Source: Telopea speciosissima
Lineage: Eukaryota > Streptophyta > Magnoliopsida > Proteales > Proteaceae
Assembly (NCBI RefSeq): GCF_018873765.1
Contig: NC_057918.1
Span: 9,246,862-9,310,861, forward strand
Length of the DNA: 64,000 nt
Direction: 5' to 3'
Position numbers and translations under genes: made by a program. Below the pieces are notes generated by a model. That model was given only the letters and a program-made list of their open reading frames with translations. It was not told where the DNA came from and searched no databases. This document shows positions 21,946 through 35,285 of this stretch, piece by piece; position 1 is the stretch's first letter; each line of letters starts with the position of its first letter.

Positions 21946-24900
21946 TGTTCAGTGGACAAAAAGGTATACATGCTTCCGGCATATTAAAATGGAAATGGCA
22001 TGGTGAATCATCTTTAAACACGGGACTGCTTAATGATGTGCCTCCTGAGATTGAGCTGTCTGATTATCGAAGGCTGCCAAGTTCTGGTAGTGAGAGCCCT
22101 TCTGGGCTTCTCAACGGAGAGGGCGTGAAGGTAGAAGCAATTGCTGATTTAGACCTATTTTTTGAAAGGCTGTATAACTACTACTGTGAAAAAGGACTTT
22201 GGTGCATAATCATCAAGTGGGTGGTTGAACTGCTGAGCCTGGGTTTCACCATATGTTTCTCAGGGTTTTTCCTGTTATTTGTTGATTGGAATGGCCTTCG
22301 AAAGGTAAAGTGTGGGATAGATGCATTTGGGTCGGGAAAGAACTGTGATCTGGCTAAAGAAGCTCTTCATTCACACCCATTAACTCCTTTCACACTTTCC
22401 AAAGGTATTATTGTTGGGTATTTGGGAATATTTTCCATCTATTGGATCTTCTGTTTTCTGAGGTTCTTTACCCAATTGAAAGACACTTTGGAGATCCGCC
22501 ATTTCTATTATAATAGGTAATTTTGATGATGGTTATTTATGTATTTATTTATATATTTTTAAAGTAGTTGGTTTCTAAAGCAATTACAGTGCATACTCAC
22601 CAAGTTTGTTGTTTTCTTCCTTCTGCAGTCTCCATGTGACGGACCGGGAAGTTCAAACTACATCATGGGCATCAATTCTTGGGAAGGTTGTTCAAATACA
22701 AGGGTCACAGCAACTTTGTGTGGTGAAAGATCTCTCAGCACATGATGTGGTAATGCGAATAATGCGCAAAGAGAACTACTTAATTGGGATGCTGAACAAA
22801 GGTGTCCTTGCTTTCCCAATTTCTTGGTGGATCCCAGGAGCTGGTCCTGCCGTGAACTCTGGAGAGGATGGAAAGAAAAATTATTTAATGTTGACAAAGA
22901 CTCTTGAATGGACTTTGAATTGGTGCATACTTCAGAGCATGTTTGACAGGTATATTTTCAGTGATTGATTCGAAGAAGGTGCATTTAGTATCAATAATAC
23001 ATTATAGTTATTTTTTTTTTTACATACATGAGACCTTGTGCATTGCTCTGTGGATAATGTTTCCGCATTCACTCACTTGAAAGTCCTGACATCTTCTAAA
23101 GAGATTGTTCTTTAAGAAGTCAAGAGAACTTATTCTATGGTTGGATCTAGGGATATAGAAGTCAGAATATAGAGTGAGAGAATTATCTGTGGAATAGCGC
23201 CTTTACTGTCTTCCCTCACCCCTTGCCCCCTCCCCCCACATCAGAAAAAAGAAAATCCAAGCAGTCGAATGTTTGAGTCATTTAAATGGGGAGATGCTAA
23301 TACTTCTCACTTTTTTGTACCCTCTCCCCTTAGTTACTTTCCTTTATAATCATATTCTCTTTGTACCTTAGAAACAGCCATATCAATGTTTCTCTTCAGT
23401 TTAAGTACCAACTGCAAATGTTATCAACATTTGACAAGTTGAAGAGTAACCTTCATGTTTTTATATCCTTCAAATCTTATGTCTAAATGCTTTCAAATGT
23501 AAATGCATATAGAATAATTCAAATGGAGAAGACGAACAATGACAAACCTGTGTTAATTTTTTAGGTTTTGGTAGGGTGCATGAGTAAAGCCTCATGAAAT
23601 TTATTAAAAATGTGGTAGAACCTCAGTCGATTTTACTGCTCTGTATATTACTAGATCACCATTCATTTACAAAAGATGTGCCCAACTGTCTCATATAGAA
23701 ATTCATTTTTCTAAAACTTTGCTAAGGTTTTCTAATGGGTAGGATTATGATCTTACAAGCAAGCTTGTCATGTTAATCGCTATTATTCTTGTTTATTACC
23801 GAATTTTTCTGTCATTAGATTATCCAATTTATGGTAGGGACTGCAATGTGATTCTTATCTTTAAGCTATTTCCACCGCCGGGGAGGGGGGGAGGTGGTTG
23901 TTTGGGGTGGTTATATATCATTATGATTGGCAGCTGCATGATAAATTTTTTTTATTATTATTATATGAACATATGGCTTTTTAGCTATCACTCACTCAAC
24001 TTGCTGCTGTTACTCTACTAAGTTATGAATACAATTGCTGAATCACTCTAGCTTTTCTTTTCTTTTTTTTCTACATTTTTTCCTTTACTGCTGAATCACT
24101 TGATTTTGGTAGAATACAGAATTAATCTAAATAATAATATATGAATTGCTTAACTGTGTACCGAGCAAAAAGAAAAGAAACCTTTGGCCCAGCAAACTCA
24201 TATAATACAAGGGAGAAAATAAGAGATAACACAACTTATATAAAATAATGTTATGGTTCTGCAGAAGTCAAACAGATGGACACTGAATTAGAAAAGTTCA
24301 GCAAATATATGGGGCATGGAATGGGAGGGGCATAAATTATTACTTTTTTGATTCAGCTCCTGGTTGTCATCCTTCTTGTTTTGGTTCATCCATGCATGAA
24401 ATGGAAGAAATTTCTTGTTAGGTGGTTTACTTAATGGTATATTTTGCATCAAATATAGATGATTTTAACATTCTTGAAGCTTTTCTAGATTTTTCATGGA
24501 GGAAAATGCAACCAACATTTTTATTCTCATTATTTCGGCTTTAGAACATGTAGCAGAAAGTGCTACAGAAAAGAAAGAAATTGGGTATGTTTGGGATCTT
24601 TTCATGTGCTGATCCATAATCTGGTTTGCAGAAACTTTTGTGTCCGGAGGGACTTTATTTCTAATCCTTCTTCATTAAAGAAGAGGCTAATGGCAGTTGG
24701 GCTTGGGATGCTTCTATTGTCACCATTTCTTGTCATATTTATGTTGGTATACCTCTTCTTGAGGCATGCTGAACAGTTCTACAACCATCCAAGTACTGCA
24801 TCATCCCGAAGGTGGTCTACCCTATCAAAATGGATCTTCAGGGAATTCAATGAGGTACAAGTATAATCTCCTTCCTCCCCCTGAGGGCTGCCTGTAGGTG

Positions 24901-27900
24901 GTTAAAACTTAAAACCCCTAGTCAAATTCCTTGTTCCTCTTGTGCTAAGTAATCCTCTATGCTGACTATTCTGTTGACCTTGTAACAATTATTAGAAATT
25001 ATCTCAAAATTTTTGCCAGTGTATTGATTATTTTGATTATTTCTATCTATACAGATGGATAGGTTCTCCAACACCTGAGATTGATTCATTATGATCTTCA
25101 TTGCCCGAACATATGTTTGAAAGTGTGTCAAATTTTATTTTAGCTCCTAGAAATTTACTATGTGAGTGGGCGAGCCTTGGCGCAACGGTTAAGTTGCGCT
25201 ATTGCAATCTGTTGGTTGCGGGTTCAAAACTTGGAAACTGCCTCTCCGGCGAATCAGGGGGTAAGGATGCGTACATTTGCCCCTCCCAAACCCTGCAGTA
25301 GTGGGAGCCTCGTGCACTGGGATGCTTTTTTTGTTTAAAAAAAAAATTTACTATATGAAGTTTTATGATTGGTATTTCATATGTTATTTTCAGACACCAG
25401 TGGCATGAATGGCAATTTCTATTACTGCAGGTAGCACTAGTAATACTTAGAGTTCTAGTTTTGTGCCCTTGCAGCTCAAGGACAGTTTTCCTTTTGGTAG
25501 AGGATGAACCTGCGAATTCTATTGCAGATGATGAGTAGGCTAGAGGAAGGTGTGGAAAAGTATATGGGCTTGTAGCCTATGATGCGGGCCCTCCTTTGGT
25601 CTAGGCCTTGTAATGGTGTCTAAACCCTTGTCAACAGATTGCAAAACACCATCCCAAAGGTAGGATCACAGGTTTGCAAAAGGAACCAGAATTTAAAGAA
25701 TATTATATCTCCCAATCAATTTAACAGATGTGGTTGAAATTTAGGTCGAATAGGGTTTTCTATTACTATCAATTAATCCCAAAATTGGTGTTGATCCAAC
25801 TGTCGGATTGTAAACCATAGGGTAGTTTCAGAATAGCAGTTAATAGTGTTCCTAAAATCTAGGAACTTTGATATCAGTCAATCAGCAATTCGGATGACCA
25901 CCAAATTCTGGTCGAACCACCTTTTTTAGCATAGAGAATCTCCTCCTAATCTCCGCTAGATCTAAGGGGTCAGATTCCCCTAGATGACAGTCTCAATTGG
26001 AAGCAAAAACACTCCCAAAACAGGGGTGCCACCAGCTATCAAACAGCAGCCAAATGATGTAAAAATAAATCCCAGATGTTACCCTGTGAATCACGCTTAT
26101 ATTTAGTGAATAAAAGGTTATTGAATCCCACAGAAAATTTAAGAAAAGAGTTGAAGAACAAAGGGAAGGGAAGAAGATCAGATTCCCCCCCCCCTCCGAT
26201 CAAACTCAGAATCTCACTGAGGTTGCTGCTGTCTCTCACAGCTCCATTAAAGCAAAAAAGGCCAAATTCTTTATTCATCATAATCATGTGGGGAGCCCTT
26301 AGGCTCTTACACCTATAGATAGAGTTGAGTAACCAACTGGGACAGTAAAAGAGAAATTAAAAAGGAACTCTCCAATCATAAGGAGATGTTAAAAATGTCA
26401 TAATATTGAGAAGAAAGGAGCTAGCCTATGAAGAGGGGCATAGACATTTCTTAAAACGTTTGTGATGTAATTTAAGTTGGCAAAGAAGGTGGAAGTGGAG
26501 ATAATAAATAAAAAATTGTGTGCAGAGAGGATAAAGAGGGGATGGATCTGTGGGAAAATTGATGAGTTTGGGGGGGGGGAGGGTTTAGGGAAACCTAAGA
26601 GTAAGCATCACCATGCTACGGTAGAAGGGCAATGGGAGAGACTACTTATGCCATTGTCTATTTGCAGGAGCAAAGGATATATTACAGATAAAACATAAAA
26701 GAAAATTAAACCTGGTATGAGGAAACTAGAGAGATGGGATTTAGATAACCTTAGTTTTAAAACTATCCTTATTTGTTCTACCATACTAAACAAGATACTT
26801 CCTGGATTCTTTAAACCCTGTGCAAGAGATTGGAGGGACATTCAGTTTCAAAGCAAAATCTCACAATGCATCTCTATTTCTGGTAGAAATTTGTGTTTTA
26901 TCTTTTGAATTCCTCTTTTACATTGAAGCCTGAAGGTGATTGAATAGGCCAATATTTCTTAAAAGAGGGGGGGGGTAAAAGAGGAGAGAGAGAGAGAGAG
27001 AGTAGACCAGTTCAAAGTAGCCATGATGTTATTCTTTGAAAGTGAGCATGGAGATAATTTTTAGGGATATATTCCTTAAAGATGCGACTAGGTAAACTTC
27101 TGGGAAGTTTGATGAGGTGCTGAGACTCCTTTAAGTCATGTCTTCTCCATGTTAAGCTATGTATGGCGCTATTACTTTGGTTCTGAGATTCCATCAATCA
27201 GAATTGAATTACTTTGTCATTGATGCACTTGATTAATTCATTCAGACTTTGGGCCCCGTGTTAGTACAGGAAGGGGATCTGAAAGTTTGGACTACTACTC
27301 TAGCTGGTGCTTTTGTGATCAATTCGTATTAGGATTCTTTGACCTGAAGTCCAAATTCTCCTGCGAATTTTGTCAAAATTGCGTAAAGAGAATATTTTAG
27401 CAGCAGGGCATCTACAATTTATATTGTAGAGGAGATTCCAAATATACGTTTCTTATGCAAGCAAGGGGGAATTAGTGAGTCATTGCTAAAGTTTGTGGAG
27501 TTTGCTTTCATTTGCTCTTTTGCTAGATGATTTGGGGAGTAATAGAATAATATTCAGTGGCATTGTCCTTAATAAAAGAAGGGATTGAACACTTAATTCT
27601 CATGGTCACTGTTTCTGCTGCATGTAAACTAATTTTTATGTTTTCTCTGGAGATTGGGAGGATTTAAGCTCATACTGTGAGTGTATTTCCTTATCTTGAA
27701 TTGATGATCATTATCTCATTTATCATCCTTTTTAATTTTTACCTGAAAAAAATGTTTAATCTTGATATTTTTACTTTAACATATCAATTCAATTTTTTAA
27801 CCTTGATAATATACTGTCTCGTTTGTTCACTTCAGGTTGACCATTTGTTCAGACACCGAATCAACAACAGCTTAGTACATGCTGATGATTATCTGAAACA

Positions 27901-30900
27901 ATTTCCCTCTCCTATTGTTTCTATTATAGCCAAGTTTATCTCTTTTGTGGCTGGTGGTTTTGCTGCTATTTTGATCATAATTGCATTTCTAGAAGAATCT
28001 CTTCTAGAGGGCCAGGTAACAATAGTAATTTTCACCATTATCAGATAGTGTTGCAGGGTTTTTCTTTTTGGGTGAATGCGACTGTTGGTTATTTATTTAA
28101 CACTCGCTTTTTTGGAATAATTAGATATATGGTCGTAACTTGTTCTGGTATGCTGCTGTTTTTGGAACGGTTACGGCTATTAGCCGAGCTATGGTGACCA
28201 ATGAGCTTCAGGTCCTTGATCCACAAGGGGCTATGTCTTTGGTAGTCCAACATACACATTACATGCCAAAGAGATGGCGTGGTAAAGAAAATATCGATAT
28301 GGTCCGGATGGAGTTTGAAACCTTATTTCAGGTAAGCTTTTTAAGGTGCTGCTTAATGCTCCCCCCCCCCCCCCCCCACCCCAACTATAGTTACTTGTTT
28401 AATTACGATTCAGTTACATTCTTTTACTGTATGAACTTCGTTTTAAAGTTTGCACATGTTATTCTTGTGTTCTAATGTTTCTTGCCGTTAGTCTCTTTGT
28501 CAGGACCTGTGCCTTTATCACAATTTCTTACTTTTTGGGCATTAATTATTTCCATGGATAACCATCAAATTACTTTGAATAAATTCACCCTTGAACAGAT
28601 TCAGATATGCCTAAATCCTTTCTATCAAATTTTCTTTCAAAGGAATTGATTAATCATTCATGGTTGAAGGTTCCCCCACACCCCCTAATGTAAGACCTGA
28701 TCCCAGAAACACAAAAAGAAAATTATGTATTTTCCCTTTATTATATTAATATTTGTATTGTATTGAATTCAGGGACAGGGACAAAAGAAATAGGGAAAAT
28801 ACTTAATTTTCTTTTGTGCAGGCTGACTTGAATTAGCTTTCATCGAAAATTTTGAACCGTAGAGAATTCCCAAGAGACAGACAGCTGGCCTTCTAATCTG
28901 TTTTGAGTTGTATCCAGGAAATCACTTTGTGGTACATCAGGGGGCATTGAAACCCATTTCATTGGACAACTTGCTTGACTGTGGGGGGCACTGCACTGTA
29001 GACCATCTGCTATCACAGGAAGCGTTAAGGACAATCCGAATATTGCACCAAAAACTCTGCTTGTGTTGTCAATCAACAAGCTACACTGACTAGTCACATC
29101 ATACTTGACTGTGAAAATATTACTTTGAGATTAGAATACATTCTACCTTGAACTTCACTAGGGTGGGTATCCCCAAGATATTTCTTGGTCATAAAATTAT
29201 ACTGTAGGCTGTCATCCTCAGGCAAAGACTAGTTGGGCTCACTGAGAAAGCTGGTTCTGACTTCTGACATTAGTTAGTCTTCTTCTCTGGGTTGACATAT
29301 ATTCTCCCAGTTGGTCTAGTAGTGGTTTTCTTATTCATCGTCTTCCTTCAACACAACTAAGGTTTTACTGGAGAACTCAGCCCCATCCAAGATGCTAGAG
29401 ATGCAAACATGATTAGATTTTCTCATAATTACTGCAAATTTTAAGTCCCTGATTGAAGTTCTTTTAGCTTATGAATTCTATGGTTATTATCACCCACAAA
29501 GACTGAAAATAAGTCCTGCAAATTTCACCCAAATTTGGATATGTTATATCAAATATTTCTTCTATTCTTTATTCACTTTTTTTTTCTTTTTTTTTGGGGT
29601 GGGGGGAATGTTTCACACTGTTTAGATTATGATTTTTACAATATTTCCTATTCATAGCTGCATCTTCCAAGAAAGACTAAAATCTATGTTGGTGTTTTTT
29701 GGCGATGCAGTACACTGGAATGATGTTATTTGAGGAGATGGCGTCTATTTTTCTCACCCCATACTTGCTTCTATTTGTTGTTCCAAAGGTAGTATTGTTC
29801 GCTTAATTCAACAAACTAATACTTTTCTCTGTGCAACATAGTTCAAAAACTCGGGTTTCGGCCTGACCGAAATTTTCCGAAACAGTTCATTTTTATGCTG
29901 TGAGTTTCAGTTGGCCATTTCGGGAGGCAAACAGCCAAAATGATCGAAATTTCGATTGAAATGACCAAAACAGTGCTGAGTCCTTAATTCACCTGTTATT
30001 TCGTCCGTTTCATTGAAATCACCAAAATGGCGAGTTCTTGAACTATGCTGTGTGATACACAACACCTCTCTCTCTCTCTCTTTAGTTATTAATTTAACAG
30101 CTGCTGACCTAATAAATTCTGTCCATTTTGCAGCGTGTGGATGACATTTTGCAGTTCATTTCTGATTTTACAGTGGATGTTGAAGGCATAGGTCACGTTT
30201 GCAGGTTTATGTTCTTCCATTTTTTTAAAAACCTCCTTAGTTGAATCCATCACATCTGGGGCCTTCTGCTATCACCAGCCAAGTTAAGCACAGCATTCTG
30301 CCGCTTCTTGCTCTTAATATTGAAATTTCTAAAATTCAACTTTTTTTCTCTCTTATTTCAACAATACCAGCTTAAGTGTCTTTGACTTTGAAGCCCATGG
30401 AAACAGTAATTATGGTTCACCATACAATGCATCTCACTCTCGAAGAAGCTCCCAAGGGAAAATGGAGAAATCATTCCTAAGGTATGCTTACCATGTACTT
30501 TTTAGAAAGAAGTGATCTGGTAAACTATCATCCTTCTAATTTGCTTAATTTTTTTTTTGGGCGAACTAATTTGTTTAATTTGCACTAATTATGAGTATAT
30601 ATAAACTAGCAAAATTTGCACAGAACTCATGGTTGAGCTGTAGTATATCGTTTCTTAAACTGTTGATATCCAAATGCTGTTAATCTTACAACATTTAATA
30701 ACTATAATTATTGTGCTACCTATTTATCTGTATCTCCTTCTAACCCCCCCCCCCCCCCCCCAAAAAAAAAAAAAAAAAGGTTCCTCTGACTAATTCTTCT
30801 TGGCATTTGCCCAGCTTTCAGAGTAGCTACCCTACCTGGGAACCTAATGCTCAAGGAAAACAGTTCCTGTCCATTCTTAGAAATTTCAGGGAGCAGAAAT

Positions 30901-31700
30901 GGCAAGGGCAGGGAACTCAACAGGCATATTCGCCTCACAGGACATGGCAAAGGAGTGAAGGTGACATGCTTAGTTTTTTTTCAAGGGATGTACTTACCAA
31001 TAATAATGGGGGTCTTCCCAGAGCAGGCTATCAGTTGGGTTCATTCTGGCCAATCGGTGCAGAACAAAAGAATCACCCTTATATACTTGATTGGTATTAC
31101 ACATCTCAACCCCCTCATATGGCCAGTAATTCAGAAGATGCTCCAAATTTACAGTGTGAGATAACAGTAGAGCCATCTAGAGATATCTGGAAGCCATTTA
31201 CCAACCCTACTGCACAATATGAACCAAGATTTGATGCAAACTGGGGTTATCCTCCCGAGGACCGGATACAGAGTCAGTTGGGAGCCTCCACCTCAGCCCC
31301 TTTCTTCCGGGAAAGTGTGCTTCAGCAAAATGACTCTGGTGATGTTAAGCCCTCTACTGATAGCCATTGGTGGGCCCGAAGTGAACCACATTCAGTGGGG
31401 CCCCAGACAAGTTTCCTTGAGCCTCCTAATTTTGTCCATCACACTTCCGATGATCCCTATGTGCATCACACTTCTGACGATCCCTATGTGCATCACACTT
31501 CTGATGATCCCTATGAAAATATTTCGGATAGAAGCTCGGTGCAGGAGCAGCACTTGGACTGGAGGCAGTCCAACTCATTGTCTAGGACAGCATATGTGGA
31601 CGACTACGGGGATGATGGGGATTTCAATCTCCCATTCAATGTTTACAATAAGCCATCAGGAAACTTTACTATGAGTCAACAGCCAACCAGCAGTGAGTGA
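21942..31700 (+). CDS. ATG9: Autophagy-related protein 9 (ATG9), phospholipid scramblase
   Basis: Multi-pass membrane protein of Golgi-derived vesicles that delivers and scrambles lipids for phagophore growth. Coding exons, all GT-AG and in phase: 21942-22516, 22629-22949, 24632-24854, 27836-28015, 28125-28331, 29711-29788, 30134-30204, 30371-30481, 30815-31700. The product is 883 aa, close to Arabidopsis ATG9 (866). Membrane segments lie near residues 88-114, 154-176, 319-341 and 400-425, with further re-entrant helices. Core signatures include ADLDLFFERLY, SAHDVVMRIMRKENYLIGML, EQFYNHP, HYMPKRWRGKE and CQ-type RVDDILQFI. The tail after about residue 590 is hydrophilic, keeps the plant motif HPYILDWYYTSQ, and contains three tandem VHHTSDDPY repeats. 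Two adjacent Met codons open the frame. Introns hold a SINE and a TIR element. Confidence 0.97.
22950..24631 (+). other. ATG9 intron 2
   Basis: 1.7 kb of AT-rich sequence with a short G-rich stretch near 23880. No conserved reading frame or recognisable transposon end was seen. Confidence 0.5.
25166..25343 (+). mobile_element. Au-type SINE in ATG9 intron 3
   Basis: It has the Au SINE layout: tRNA-like head gccttggcgcaacggttaag, B box gggttcaaaac (25220-25230), then ggaaactgcctctccgg, ggtaaggatgcgtac, ccctgcagtagtgggagcc and gtgcactgggatgc before a T-run. Target-site duplications aaatttactatgtga (25151-25165) and aaatttactatatga (25344-25358) differ at one base, so insertion is moderately recent. 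Confidence 0.9.
25359..27835 (+). other. Remainder of ATG9 intron 3
   Basis: About 2.5 kb. Part (25440-26340) has the texture of degraded LTR-type sequence but no LTR pair was found. A GA microsatellite lies at about 26985-27002. No conserved protein was seen. Confidence 0.45.
29837..30047. mobile_element. 211-bp TIR element (catagttcaa family, copy A) in ATG9 intron 5
   Basis: The ends catagttcaaaaactcg (29837-29853) and cgagttcttgaactatg (30031-30047) are inverted repeats with one mismatch. The interior is rich in ccgaaatttc-type motifs, as in the copies at 38582 and 41557. No clean TSD is left (only ctgtg shared). Confidence 0.75.
30744..30778 (+). repeat. (C)18(A)17 tract before ATG9 exon 9
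   Basis: An abrupt run of 18 C followed by 17 A ends 36 bp before the exon-9 acceptor (ccag, 30811-30814). Run lengths may also reflect sequencing slippage. A similar C/A tract lies at 34552. Confidence 0.8.
31434..31514 (+). repeat. 27-bp in-frame minisatellite in ATG9
   Basis: Three tandem 27-bp units encode VHHTSDDPY three times. The units differ only at synonymous sites (gtc/gtg, tcc/tct, gat/gac). They lie in the disordered C-terminal tail, so copy-number change would be frame-neutral. Confidence 0.92.
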
Positions 31701-34551
31701 CTGCTTGCAACAGAACCTCTTGTTCTCTTTTCAATATGCTCACAGCATGTGTTTGGATTGCTTGCTATTCAAGTGCAGCAAGGTGATCTGTGTGATACTC
31801 AAAACATGAAGCTTCATATTCTTTGTTGTATATAAATTCCATTGGAATGACAGTTCCTGTATGGTTCTGCTTCTGCCATTGTGCCTGGTAAGGTGGCCAA
31901 AGGAAAAAGGAGCCACCGTAAACTTGTGACAAATGTAAACAGATAAATTATTATTCAACTCAATTCATTCCTTTTCAAATAATTTGGTTTATTTGTACTG
32001 TTGTTGATGCCCCTTGTGAGTCATTGCTTGTCGTAACATCCAATTCAAGATCCCAAATTTATTTTATTTGTGTATCCAAAACTGGATTCTCTTAAGAATC
32101 TAAGAATCCACCAGGTGCTATAGTGCCTTTTTTTTTCCTGGCAAGTTCGTTACAGTCGGCAAAAGAATTGACTGTGCTCTACCTCTCTGCCTTCTTGATC
32201 GAAGTTCACATGACAAGCTGCTCTGTGCACTAAAGCTTGCCAAACAATGGAAGGATACAGGGTCTGAACCTGAAAGGTGTATCTAAAACAATAAGTATTT
32301 AGCCTAACAAAAAATGTAAATAGATGTTGAATATATCATGCATATTAGTTATTAAATAGTTATCTAAAATTAGCACATAATCCAGATTAAAACTATGCCC
32401 TTGGGTAAAGATTAAATTAATGCCTCTTGTGGTTGAGTCCTTATTTGATTTCATGAATGGATTTACCTCCAAATATGATGCACAAGTGTCTATTTGGTTG
32501 AAAGTGAAGCTAGTGAAAATAAAATAAAATCAATATTTTCCTTCTCATTTTTTTTATGATATTAGTTTTTTTTTTTTTTCTCACTTTAATCTCAACCAAA
32601 CACCCCATTGTAAAGTTTCTTTTTTTCTTTTCTCATTTCATTTTTTATCAATTTGACAACTAAAAATTGTTATTCAACTTCACTTCCCTTCAAGTCAATT
32701 CTATTCAAATGGGCCCAAAAGAAGTGATTCAAAATAAGATACTCTTCAACATTAATCATGAATCAGGGTTTTGATTTGTTTAAAATTGGGTGCAGCTTTT
32801 TATTTGTTTAATTGAAAGTGTTTAAAATTTTATAAATATTTATACCTTAAATGGATCCTCAAAGGCCTAAAACCCTACTAGTAGTTGTGGGTGTAATGCT
32901 GCAATGATTTTAGTTTGCATCAGATTCTTCATTTTGTGTATAGCTAGAATTACCTTTTAGTTTTTTCAATTGTAAACCACGCAATTGAATGCACCTATAA
33001 AGAGTGATATGAAGCTAATTAGAGGAACTAAAAACAAAAAAGAGGTTGACCATGGGAGAAGAATAGTAAGAAAATAAATAAATGGCTTTGGTTAACAACA
33101 AGAAGAAGCAAGAGTTTACATAAAATAAGATAATATGGAAGGACCACTCTCTTCTGGTGATCGAGCTGATCTATATAGAATTAGTCCATGTATCGATAAG
33201 TTAATAACTTGCATACTTTGTTTATCATGGAAGATGCTGAGGTATATTCCAATTCTACCTTTTGGTCAGATCCTACATGCTAAGGTATTTCTCCTCACAT
33301 GAAATGACCTTGATGTCCTCTAATATATGATAATGTTTTGTCGCACCACATTGGTGTGTTCTTCTATGCCGCTTGCTCAAAGAACCCCTTTTCTTCATTT
33401 AAAATGAAATCTAATGGAATGTTACAGTTTTGAGGGGTGGTGCATTGTGATGGTAAAAAAAAGCTCGAGCTGCTTGCAAGAAACACAGGTTTAAGTCTGA
33501 AATATTAATAGCCAGGTCTCAGCATGCTTATTTATAAATTTTTTTCCATCATGACCTCAATAACTATCATGTGAGATCTAGAAAATTTTGATCACTATTC
33601 GAAGAACCAAGGGCAAGAAAGGGAACACAATTCGGATTTTGGAATAACTGAAAAATTATGGTTCTATTAAAAATTCACTTTACTTCGCATTTAAATCACT
33701 TGGATTTAAAAATTAAAATAAAAATTACATTTAAAAAGCATCATCACTAATTTTTCTTCCAACTAAATGAAGCCTTAAGGGAAATAAATATCTATATATG
33801 GTGCACCATAAGTTGGGATAAGAAATCAAATTTGAGGTGACACATCCATGACAGCCCCAATCTATCTAATGAAGAATTTACCAGACCATTGACTGTTATA
33901 GAAGAGGACAAGGCATTTTGGTAAGGTTATTTGGTACAAGTATGTTCCCATAAATCAAACCGATTTATCTCCCCCCCCCCCCCCCACCCCGACCCCCAAA
34001 CCTAAGAACTAGGTTACAACATGGTGGTATTAAAAATCATTCCATCACATTCTTAATAATTATGCCATGTGGTAGTTAAGTTCGAGCTTAAATTTGATGG
34101 ACATGTTAATCAAATCATCATTTAAACATTATGTCATTATAAGCTTCATAAATTTTAAAAGACCTTGAATACGATATACATGCATATTCTTGAACTAAAC
34201 TATCATGTTTAATAGGTGACCTATAGGCGTGGGTTTCCAAAATTACCCAACAATGATTCATGGTTAAATAAAAAGGAAACTAGTTTTAAGTCTGAGAGTG
34301 TGGCCTATACCAGCACTTCCATGTGTCTATCTCTCTCTTCCTCAAAACAAGGGGCATAGGTATCTTTACATAGACTCACGGGAGTGTTGACATAGGCTAC
34401 ACTCCCCAATAAAGTTCTTTTTCAGAGAGAGAGAGAGAGAGAGAGCATGGGGTGGTATTTTTGTCTTCATAAAGGGTAGGGTGGTCATTTTGACCCATGT
34501 GTCAACACAGGGGCCACATTGCCTTTTGCCTTTTAGGGTTCTTTCAACCAA

Positions 34552-34591
34552 CCCCCCCCCCCCCCCCAAAAAAAAAAAAAAAAAAAAAAAA
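34552..34591 (+). repeat. (C)16(A)24 tract
   Basis: Composite homopolymer of 16 C then 24 A, followed by ggggg. It is the second C-then-A tract in the window. Short apparent ORFs across it are artefacts. Confidence 0.85.
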
Positions 34592-35152
34592 GGGGGTTGG
34601 GAAGGGGAGGGGGGAACCTTCCTTTCAATGTCAGAGTGCAACTCACATCAAATTTTTTATTATTTTCAATTACCTACTCTGAATATATAAATCTCATATT
34701 CCCATGTGGATGATGTGGTGTATAGATTCCTCCCCACATTGGCAGTGTAAAGAACCATCTCCCAAAACGTAATGGGAATGAATGAAACCTTTTTCCTTTT
34801 TTATTATTTTATTTTCTTTTACAAACAAAACTTTCCAATCATGTCTTATGGATAAACAGAATGTACAATTTATTTATTTATTTATTTTGGTAGAAGGGAA
34901 TGTACAATTTAATTACTTCAATAAAAGAAAGCAACCGTATCTCCAATTTGCCCGTTCTTATTAATAATATGTGGGCTGTCTAGCTACCAAGTTACACCAT
35001 GATCCAAGGAGAGGACCACAATCTTAACTTCTGGTCAGTGCTGGCTTTCTACTAAAGGAACTAAGCTGTGTGGGATATTATGAGGATTTTAATCACATTA
35101 TTATGCATCTGACATCCACTAACACCAACAATTTTTTGATCGTTTGTTACTT

Positions 35153-35285
35153 TCGTTGGTGCAACGGTAAGGGTATTCTATTGTGACCAAGTGATCACGG
35201 GTTCGAGTCTAGAAACAACATCTTTGCAAAAGCCAAAAGTAAGGCTGGCGAGAGCATTGTGCACTGGGTAATATTGCCTAAAATG
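35153..35285 (+). mobile_element. Au-like SINE
   Basis: Head cgttggtgcaacggtaagg, perfect B box gggttcgagtct (35199-35210), then agaaacaacatctttgcaaaag, aagtaaggc, gcgagagc and gtgcactgggtaat, the Au order. No clear TSD. The middle is somewhat shortened. Confidence 0.75.

Noticed and set aside
25166-25343. Possible tRNA gene
   Set aside because: A and B boxes present but no cloverleaf; TSDs and Au body show a SINE. The same applies to 2777, 35153, 50285 and 52420.
30720-30950. Minus-strand ORF over the C/A tract in ATG9
   Set aside because: Shadow of ATG9 exon 9 extended by poly-G/poly-T translation.
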